Shown piece by piece: positions 58,296 through 64,000 of a stretch of 64,000 bases of DNA. Both the position numbers and the translations under genes were made by a program. Within the stretch, counting starts at the first letter, position 1, and each line of letters starts with the position of its first letter. Source of the DNA: Nocardioides gansuensis (GTDB lineage: Bacteria; Actinomycetota; Actinomycetes; Propionibacteriales; Nocardioidaceae); the NCBI RefSeq assembly GCF_003076135.1, contig NZ_QDGZ01000004.1, positions 310,001-374,000 on the forward strand, written 5' to 3'. The notes beneath the pieces are model-generated. The model ran no database searches. It was not told the origin of the DNA and saw only the letters and a list, made by a program, of their open reading frames with translations.

Positions 58296-58529
58296 GTCCG
58301 AATCCTGCACGCGGGACCGGGTTCTCGCCACCGCTTCAGGGAAGCCGGAGGCCCAGGAGAGCCGGTCTCCCCAATATGGGGCATCTGCACTTTAGGTGAA
58401 CTTCCGGCCAACACGCTGCGTGTGAGCATCGAAACGCCCAGACACCTCCTGGTCCCCCGGTGCGCGACGCATGAGGCATCGCGACGAGAAGACCAAGGCA
58501 GGCGTGGGGATGAGACGAGGGGAGGCATT
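58296..58529. promoter_or_regulatory. 234-bp divergent region before the glycosyltransferase run
   Basis: The gap holds a palindrome CCCCA-ATA-TGGGG (58369-58381) and an adjoining inverted repeat GGAGA-N5-TCTCC (58356-58370). An AT-richer patch 'ACTTTAGGTGAACTT' (about 58390) follows and may hold promoter elements for the plus-strand genes. GGGGAGG (58519-58525) is the ribosome site for GTG 58530. The palindrome is a candidate operator for the locus. Confidence 0.45.
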
Positions 58530-59534
58530 GTGGAATCGACCAGAGACACGAACGGCGACAGTCCTCGTGTGCTCGGCGTTCGGGACGTCATGGCAGCACG
58601 CCGCGCCCGGCGCGATCGCGTAGCACCGCGGGTCAGCGTCGTGGTTCCGACACGCAACGAGGCGAGCAACCTGCCGCTCGTGTTCAGCCGCCTGCCCCAT
58701 GACCTGCACGAGATCATCGTCGTCGACGGCCGATCGACCGACGGCACCGTCGAGGTGGCGCGCACCCTGCGCCCCGACGTCCGGATCATCAGGCAGACGG
58801 GCAAGGGCAAGGGTGACGCGTTGGCCCTCGGCTTCCTGCACGCCACGGGCGACATCATCGTGACCCTCGACGCCGACGGCTCCGCAGATGCCGCGGAGAT
58901 CCCCCGGTTCGTGGCAGTGCTGGTCGCTGGCGCCGACTTCGCCAAGGGGTCCCGGTTCCTACAGGGCGGCGGCAGCGCCGACATCACCGCAATCCGATCC
59001 CTCGGCAACAAGGCGCTCTGCGCGGTGGCGAACCACGCCTACGGCGCCCACTTCACCGACCTCTGCTACGGCTACAACGCCTTCTGGGTCGACTGCATCG
59101 ACTTCCTGAGCAGCCCCTGGCCGTGGTTCGGCGGGGACGACGCGGCCGACTACGGCACCGGCTTCGAGGTGGAAACCGTCATCAACGTGCGCTCGGTCAA
59201 GGGCGGACTGGTCGTCTGGGAGGTACCGAGCTACGAGTGCCGGCGCCTGCACGGCTCCAGCAACCTGCACGCCGTACGGGACGGCTTGCGCATCGTGCGG
59301 ACGCTGTGGCGGGAGAGCCCCGGGAGAGCGTCGCGACGGGCGCGGCCCAGCGGGTGTCCGACCGGCATGTTGGAGGGCATCCTGCCGACCGCCCCCGTCG
59401 AAACGTCCCTCGGCGGGCCCAGCCAGCCGTGGGCGGTCATCCCCAAGCCGAGGGGGGCGGAGTTCGTGCCCCTTGTGGCGATTCCGCCGGAGGAGCCCTT
59501 CGAGCCGGCCTCCGGAGCGGAACATGTTCACTGA
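58530..59534 (+). CDS. GT2 glycosyltransferase (dolichol-phosphate-mannose-synthase-like)
   Basis: A 334-residue GT-A fold glycosyltransferase. 'RVSVVVPTRNEASNLPLVF' near 33 is the GT2 nucleotide-binding start, 'IIVVDGRSTDGTVEVA' near 62 the acidic loop, 'GKGKGDALALGFLHATGD' near 90 and 'IIVTLDADGSADAAEIPRF' near 108 holds the metal-binding DxD. 'YGYNAFWVDCIDFL' near 178 and 'VETVINVRSVKGGLVVWEVP' near 210 fit polyprenyl-phosphate sugar synthases. No membrane span is obvious. The Pro-rich tail after about 290 is probably flexible. GTG 58530 follows GGGGAGG; GTG 58422 would add 36 low-complexity residues. It overlaps the next gene by 11 bases. Confidence 0.87.
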   Translation: MESTRDTNGDSPRVLGVRDVMAARRARRDRVAPRVSVVVPTRNEASNLPLVFSRLPHDLHEIIVVDGRSTDGTVEVARTLRPDVRIIRQTGKGKGDALALGFLHATGDIIVTLDADGSADAAEIPRFVAVLVAGADFAKGSRFLQGGGSADITAIRSLGNKALCAVANHAYGAHFTDLCYGYNAFWVDCIDFLSSPWPWFGGDDAADYGTGFEVETVINVRSVKGGLVVWEVPSYECRRLHGSSNLHAVRDGLRIVRTLWRESPGRASRRARPSGCPTGMLEGILPTAPVETSLGGPSQPWAVIPKPRGAEFVPLVAIPPEEPFEPASGAEHVH

Positions 59535-60456
59535 CGCTCGGCAGGCACCCACGAGCGTCGTCATCTGCTGCTACACGATGGAGCGCTGGCCCGACCTGGT
59601 GGAGGCAGTGGCCGAAGTGGACCGCCAGGCCGGTGGCAGGGCGGAGATCGTCGTGTGCGTCGACCACAACGACGCCCTCCTCGAGCGTGCGCGGGAGGAG
59701 CTTCCGCGCGCGACCGTCATCGAGAACATCCACGAGCGAGGACTCTCCGGGGCCCGCAACACCGCGGTCGAACACGCGTCAGGGGAAGTGCTCGTCTTCC
59801 TCGACGACGACGCCGTCCCTGGACCGGGCTGGCTGCGCGCGCTGATGGAACCCTTCGCCGACGGCAAGGTGGCCGTCGTGGGTGGTGCGGCCGCCCCGGC
59901 CTGGCCGCGCCTCCGTCCGGGCTGGTTCCCGCCGGAGTTCGACTGGGTGGTCGGCTGCAGCTATGTCGGGCTCCCTGTCCGCCGAACGGCGGTGCGCAAC
60001 GTCATGGGCTGCAACATGGCCATCCGTCGGGATGTGTTCAAGGCCGGCTTGCGGTTCTCCCCGGCGGTCGGGCGGACCGGGAACGACACAGCCGGGTGCG
60101 AGGAGACGGAGCTCTGCATCCAGGTGCACCGGCTCTGGCCGGGGGTGGCCATCGTGCTCGAGCCGGAGGCCGTGGTTCGGCACCGGGTGCCGTCGAACCG
60201 GTGCTCGTGGTCGTACTTCGCGCGGCGCTGCTACGCGGAGGGCCGCTCCAAGGCCCGTGTCTCCGCTCTCGTCGGCCAGCAGGACGCCCTGAGCACCGAG
60301 TGGGAGTACACCCGGCGCACCCTGCCCCGGGGGTTCGGCCGCGGCCTGCGGGCGGCGGTCGCTGGGGAGTTGAGCGGTCTCGGCCGCTCTGCGGCGATCC
60401 TGGCCGGGCTCGGTATCACCTCTGCGGGCTACGCCCGAGGGAGGTTCGTGGGATGA
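59524..60456 (+). CDS. GT2 glycosyltransferase
   Basis: A 310-residue GT-A enzyme. 'SVVICCYTMERWPDLVEAV' near 11-29, 'GLSGARNTAVEHASGEVLVF' near 73 and the DxD as 'FLDDDAVPGPGWLRAL' near 92 are standard for family 2. 'NVMGCNMAIRRDVFKAGLRF' near 159 and 'EETELCIQVHRLWPG' near 196 supply the ED/GCNMA acceptor-site motifs. 'RRCYAEGRSKARVSALVG' near 238 matches actinobacterial EPS glycosyltransferases. Cytosolic or membrane-peripheral. It overlaps the genes on both sides by 11 and 4 bases, so it is in a coupled run with the first GT2 and the deacetylase. Confidence 0.9.
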   Translation: MFTDARQAPTSVVICCYTMERWPDLVEAVAEVDRQAGGRAEIVVCVDHNDALLERAREELPRATVIENIHERGLSGARNTAVEHASGEVLVFLDDDAVPGPGWLRALMEPFADGKVAVVGGAAAPAWPRLRPGWFPPEFDWVVGCSYVGLPVRRTAVRNVMGCNMAIRRDVFKAGLRFSPAVGRTGNDTAGCEETELCIQVHRLWPGVAIVLEPEAVVRHRVPSNRCSWSYFARRCYAEGRSKARVSALVGQQDALSTEWEYTRRTLPRGFGRGLRAAVAGELSGLGRSAAILAGLGITSAGYARGRFVG

Positions 60457-61232
60457 GGCCCCTGCCGATCCTGCTCTACCACTCCGTGGACGACGAGCCG
60501 CACCCCGACGTGGCCCGGTGGTCGGTCACGCCCCAGCAGTTCGCCGAGCACATGGCGGTGCTCCGGCACGGCGGCTGGAGCACCATCACCCTGACCGACC
60601 TGGTCAGGCTGACCGACGCCGGTGCAGCGCTGCCGGACCGTTGCGTGGCGGTCACCTTCGACGACGGGTTCGAGGACGTGCTGACCCGAGCGATGCCCGC
60701 GATGGACGGCATGGTCGGCACCGTCTACGTCACGAGCGGGTGGCTGCGTGGTCGGCCCGGGGACGACAGCGGTGCGCCGGGACGCATGCTGGCCCCGCGA
60801 CAACTTCCCGAGATCATGGTCAATGGCTGGGAGGTCGGCGTCCACGGCCACCGTCACGTCGCCCTGGACGCGGTGTCCCGATCGACGGCGTCGCGGGACA
60901 TCGGCGACAGCAAGCACTTGGTCGAGGACGCGCTCGGGGCAGCGACGACCAGCTTCGCCTATCCCTACGGCTACCACGACAGGCACGTCCAGCACCTCGT
61001 GCGCGAGGCCGGCTTCGGACACGCCGTCGGCGTGAAGAACGCCCATACGCACGCTCACGACGACCGATACGGGATCGCGCGGATCACGGTCGAGCGTGGG
61101 ATGACGGCGAACTGGCTGGAAATGACGCTGGACCAGCCCACGCCACGGACCGCCCCCCACAGGGAGCGGCTGAGGACGACGGGCTGGAGGCAGGTGCGTC
61201 GCGCGAGAGCGGCGTTCATCGGCACCGCATAA
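60453..61232 (+). CDS. Polysaccharide deacetylase, CE4/NodB family
   Basis: A 259-residue NodB-homology protein without a signal peptide ('MRPLPILLYHSVDDEPHPDV'). Motif 1 'VAVTFDDGFEDV' near 69-80 carries the two Asp, and motif 2 is 'GVHGHRHVALD' near 130, an H-x3-H metal pair. 'TTSFAYPYGYHDRHVQHLV' near 168 is motif 3. The lack of export signal suggests it acts on a lipid-linked or nucleotide sugar in the cytoplasm, as in several glycan clusters, rather than on finished polymer. ATG 60453 overlaps the preceding stop (ATGA). Confidence 0.88.
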   Translation: MRPLPILLYHSVDDEPHPDVARWSVTPQQFAEHMAVLRHGGWSTITLTDLVRLTDAGAALPDRCVAVTFDDGFEDVLTRAMPAMDGMVGTVYVTSGWLRGRPGDDSGAPGRMLAPRQLPEIMVNGWEVGVHGHRHVALDAVSRSTASRDIGDSKHLVEDALGAATTSFAYPYGYHDRHVQHLVREAGFGHAVGVKNAHTHAHDDRYGIARITVERGMTANWLEMTLDQPTPRTAPHRERLRTTGWRQVRRARAAFIGTA

Positions 61233-61262
61233 CGCGTAGGTGCCCACATCAGGGGAGACACG

Positions 61263-62582
61263 ATGGGAAACACGGAACCACCCGCCGGGCCGTGGCCGGT
61301 GCTGGTCATGCAGATCGACCTCGACCGACCGCTGCCGGCACTGCCGGACCGGACCACAGCCGGGGCTCGTTATCGTACGGCGCTCGTGACGGCCAGGCTT
61401 CACGGAGCGCCGGTCGCGGTCGCTCAGGTCAAGGTGACGCCCGGCGTGGCTACACCTGCGGCACTACTGGCCGCGCTGCTGTGGCCCAGCATCGCGAACG
61501 AGGTCAACACTCACCTGCGCGAGGACGGACTCGCGGAGGTGACGATGCTCGATCCGTGGCAGGGCCTGGGGAACGACACGAACGGTCGGGGACCGGCCTG
61601 CCAGCGCTTCTCGACGGCGGGTCTCGCCGGCGACGACGTCACGGTCGTGATCCCGACGGTGGGCACGTCACCGGTGCTCGGTGACCTGGTGAGGAGCCTC
61701 CTGGCCCTCCCGACGAGGCCGGCCGCGATCGTGGTCGTTGACAACGACCCGGCAGGGCGCTTCGTGGGGCCGCGGCTGGAGCGGGAGTTCGCCGACGAGC
61801 CCGTGCTCGTCGTGGCCGCCGGTCGTCGTGGTGCGGCGCACGCGCGCAACGTGGGCGCCGCCGTGGCCGAGACGCCCGTGGTGGCCTTCCTCGACGACGA
61901 CGTGGCCGTGGACCCGGGGTGGCTCGGGGGGCTGCTCCGCGGGTTCGGGCGAGACAGCCGGGTGCGGTGCGTGACCGGGCTGATCATGCCCGCGTCGCTC
62001 GACTTCCCGGCCCAGGTGCGCATCCAGCAGTTCGGTGGCTTCGACAAGGGCGCCACCCCCCGGCTCTTCGACCTTGCTGAGCACGCCGCCCCTCACCCGC
62101 TCTACCCCTACCTTCCCGGCATTTACGGGTCGGGCGCCAACTTCGCGATGCGTCGCGAGGTCTTCGTCGCGCTCGGTGGCTTCGACGAGCGGCTCGGACC
62201 GGGCACGGCGACGCGCGGCGGCGAGGACATCGACCTGCTCATGCGCACCGTCCTCGGGGGCCACATGCTCGCCTACGAGCCCCAGGCGATGGTCCTGCAC
62301 CACCACCGGGCGACCGACGTGGACCTGCGGAGTGCGGTCTTCGGGTATGGGCTTGGTCTCGGTGCGGTCCTCTGGAAGCAGACCGCCGGTCGGGAGACCA
62401 GAAGGGAGCTGGCCCATCGCGTGCCGGAGGGCGTGCGGTACCTGCTGGGCAGGTCCTCGCCGAAGAACGCGCGGATCCGAGGAGAGGCCTATCCCGCCTC
62501 CCTCCGGATGGCAGAAATCGCCGGGATCGTCTCGGCCCCGCTCGGCTTCGCACGGTCGCGCAACCACTCCTCGATGTCGTGA
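61263..62582 (+). CDS. GT2 glycosyltransferase with extra N-terminal domain
   Basis: A 439-residue protein. Residues about 125-390 are a GT-A domain: 'DDVTVVIPTVGTSPVLGDLV' near 124, 'AAHARNVGAAVAETPVVAFL' near 188, DxD in 'FLDDDVAVDPGWLGGLL' near 206, and 'GANFAMRREVFVALGGFDER' near 287 with 'GGEDIDLLMR' near 319. The first 120 residues ('WPVLVMQIDLDRPLPALPDR' and on) form a separate unit that I have not placed in a named family; it occurs here as an N-terminal add-on before a normal GT2 core. ATG 61263 follows GGGGAG. It is a separate start in the glycan gene run. Confidence 0.87.
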   Translation: MGNTEPPAGPWPVLVMQIDLDRPLPALPDRTTAGARYRTALVTARLHGAPVAVAQVKVTPGVATPAALLAALLWPSIANEVNTHLREDGLAEVTMLDPWQGLGNDTNGRGPACQRFSTAGLAGDDVTVVIPTVGTSPVLGDLVRSLLALPTRPAAIVVVDNDPAGRFVGPRLEREFADEPVLVVAAGRRGAAHARNVGAAVAETPVVAFLDDDVAVDPGWLGGLLRGFGRDSRVRCVTGLIMPASLDFPAQVRIQQFGGFDKGATPRLFDLAEHAAPHPLYPYLPGIYGSGANFAMRREVFVALGGFDERLGPGTATRGGEDIDLLMRTVLGGHMLAYEPQAMVLHHHRATDVDLRSAVFGYGLGLGAVLWKQTAGRETRRELAHRVPEGVRYLLGRSSPKNARIRGEAYPASLRMAEIAGIVSAPLGFARSRNHSSMS

Positions 62583-62588
62583 CGTGAC

Positions 62589-64000
62589 GTGACCGCCGAC
62601 GTCCTGCAGCGGGAGGCTGACACGAAGGTCCACCGCGGACGGCGTCCGCGATGGACCCGCATCCAGCGCGCCCGCAACCCGCGGCCAGGCGCCCCCGACG
62701 CTGCCGGTGGCAACGTGTCGGACCGCACACGGCTGGGGTGGTTCTCACGGTTGCTGGCAGGGGTCGTTTCGGCGGCGTCGAGCGGCGTGGGGCTCGGCGT
62801 CGGGTTCGGCGCCGGGCTGACCCTCGGCCTGCTGAGCCTGCGGGTGAGCTCCGCCCAGGACATCGGTGACTACGGCCTGATCCAGGCGCTCGACGCCAGC
62901 TACTTCATCGCGCTGGGCGTGCTCAGCCTCTCCTTCGTCGCCTACCTGACGCGGGCGCACGCCATGCCTTCACTGGGCGTCCTCTACCTCGGCGGGCTCA
63001 TCGTGCTCGTCGACGCGGCCCCGCTCCTGATCGAGGGACAGCCCCGGTTCCAGGTCACCTACCTGCACGCGGGGTTCGCCGAGGCCATCATGCGGAGCGG
63101 CGAGACCTTCCCGTTGCTTGACGCGCGGTTCTCGTGGCCGGGCTTCTTCGCCCTCTTCGGCTACCTCAGCGAGGCCGCGGGCCTGTCCGACACCATGCCC
63201 CTGGCCGTGTGGTTCCCGTTCATCGTCAAGGCGCTGTGGCTCGCCGCTATGTGGGTGGTGCTGCGCCGACTCTTCCACGACGTGGCGGTGTGCTGGCTCG
63301 CGCTCTGGATCTTCCAGATGGTGGAGTGGAGTGGCCAGTCCTACTACTCACCGCAGGCCCTGGGCGTCTTCGTCTACCTGGTCTGCGTCGCGGTCCTCGT
63401 CGTGGCCATGGACCCTAGGGAGCGACCGGGGCCGAGCGGCCGAGCGGCGGTGGCGGTCGCCGTCGTCTCCTACGCGGCCCTCGTCGTCAGCCACCAGCTG
63501 ACCCCGTTCATGGTGATCTCGGCTGCCGGTCTCCTCGGTGTACTCGGCCTGACCCGTGCGAGGTCCCTGTGGGTGCTGTTCGGCGTGGTCTTCCTCGTCT
63601 GGTTCAGCTTCGGCACCTCGGACTACTGGGCGGGACACATCCACGGCCTGCTCGACGACGCCGGCCAGGTGTCCAGCACCGTCGAGGACAACGTCTCCGA
63701 GCGCCTCGCGGGCAACGCTGCGCACGAGCGGGTCATCTACTCCCGCATGGCGATCAGCGCGCTCGCCGCCGGGCTGGCGGGTCTCGGCTTCCTCCTCGCG
63801 TGGCGACGGCGACGGCTGGATGTGCGCGTCGTCGTCCTGGCCGGGGCGCCGGTGGGAGCCCTGCTGCTGCAGAGCTATGGCGGTGAGGGGCTGATCCGCG
63901 TCTTCCTGTTCATGCTGCCGCTTCTGGCCGGTGCCGCTGCCTTTCTGCTGCTTGCCGGCCGCCGGCCGGTCACCCGCGGCCTGGCCATGGTGGCCACGGC
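62589..64000 (+). CDS. Large polytopic membrane protein of the glycan locus (cut by window end)
   Basis: An open frame from GTG 62589 to the last base gives at least 470 residues with no stop. After a basic Pro/Arg-rich N-terminus (about 1-60) come at least nine hydrophobic spans, for example 'LLAGVVSAASSGVGLGVG' near 62 and 'SLGVLYLGGLIVLVDAAPLL' near 128. Extracytoplasmic loops are aromatic-rich: 'LDARFSWPGFFALFGYLSEA' near 178 and 'WSGQSYYSPQALG' near 247. 'SHQLTPFMVISAAGLL' near 298 is also seen. The layout suggests a GT-C-like glycosyltransferase or a polymerase-type protein; no family can be named. It starts 6 bases after the GT2 stop. Confidence 0.8.
   Translation, partial: MTADVLQREADTKVHRGRRPRWTRIQRARNPRPGAPDAAGGNVSDRTRLGWFSRLLAGVVSAASSGVGLGVGFGAGLTLGLLSLRVSSAQDIGDYGLIQALDASYFIALGVLSLSFVAYLTRAHAMPSLGVLYLGGLIVLVDAAPLLIEGQPRFQVTYLHAGFAEAIMRSGETFPLLDARFSWPGFFALFGYLSEAAGLSDTMPLAVWFPFIVKALWLAAMWVVLRRLFHDVAVCWLALWIFQMVEWSGQSYYSPQALGVFVYLVCVAVLVVAMDPRERPGPSGRAAVAVAVVSYAALVVSHQLTPFMVISAAGLLGVLGLTRARSLWVLFGVVFLVWFSFGTSDYWAGHIHGLLDDAGQVSSTVEDNVSERLAGNAAHERVIYSRMAISALAAGLAGLGFLLAWRRRRLDVRVVVLAGAPVGALLLQSYGGEGLIRVFLFMLPLLAGAAAFLLLAGRRPVTRGLAMVAT

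Noticed and set aside
58356..58370. GGAGA-N5-TCTCC as a terminator of the flippase gene
   Set aside because: It lies upstream of the flippase start, the stem is short and no T-run follows.

Overview
The window is very GC-rich, densely packed bacterial DNA. Several things point to an actinomycete, most likely a Nocardioides-like member of the Propionibacteriales (inference): the order alaS-ruvX-mltG-aroE-prepilin peptidase-aroC-aroK-aroB-aroQ followed by efp-nusB; a mycothiol-type maleylpyruvate isomerase; an ATP-dependent ligase of the LigB type; a Gram-positive LexA box before uvrA; and widespread leaderless starts. I see no rRNA, tRNA, CRISPR array, insertion sequence or prophage.

Layout. 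1-4.1 kb: the end of a peptide/nickel-type ABC importer (binding protein, one permease, two ATPases; the second permease is not in view). 4.1-15.6 kb: a conserved block with rarA, two small membrane-associated proteins, alaS, ruvX, mltG and the shikimate genes, tightly coupled by short overlaps. 15.6-23.1 kb: an accessory insert with a tripartite tricarboxylate transporter (tctCBA) behind a CRP-like site, a large TPR/SARP-type regulator with its DNA-binding part at the C-terminus, a TSUP exporter and an SDR oxidoreductase. 23.3-34.4 kb: efp, nusB, a DUF1206 protein, a TetR regulator with a palindromic operator, ligB, tryptophan 2,3-dioxygenase, an AlkA-like glycosylase, a phospholipase D family protein, uvrB, a hemerythrin protein, a YjbR protein and a potassium-channel-like protein with an odd selectivity filter.

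34.5-43.1 kb: a flavin NAD(P)H oxidoreductase; a three-gene glycosyltransferase / methyltransferase / QW-motif toroid operon preceded by tandem palindromes; a second methyltransferase, a winged-helix protein, a GT87 mannosyltransferase, a DedA protein and a flavin reductase. 43.1-47.5 kb: a secreted M43 metalloprotease and three paralogous small sulfotransferases interleaved with a flavin reductase and a thioredoxin-rhodanese fusion. 47.5-56.1 kb: a MacB/FtsX-type ABC pair, a TerD protein, an MBL-fold hydrolase with a mycothiol-type isomerase, and SOS-controlled uvrA. 56.1-64 kb: the left part of an exopolysaccharide locus (FemAB-like acyltransferase, flippase, three GT2 enzymes, a CE4 deacetylase and a large membrane protein cut by the window end).

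The most striking window-wide pattern is regulatory. At least sixteen genes have a TANNNT box ending 6-8 nt before the start codon and no Shine-Dalgarno sequence, which is the signature of leaderless transcription, and it fixes many start sites. The best candidates for undescribed biology are the GT4/methyltransferase/QW-toroid operon, the sulfotransferase/thioredoxin-rhodanese cluster, and the variant potassium channel.
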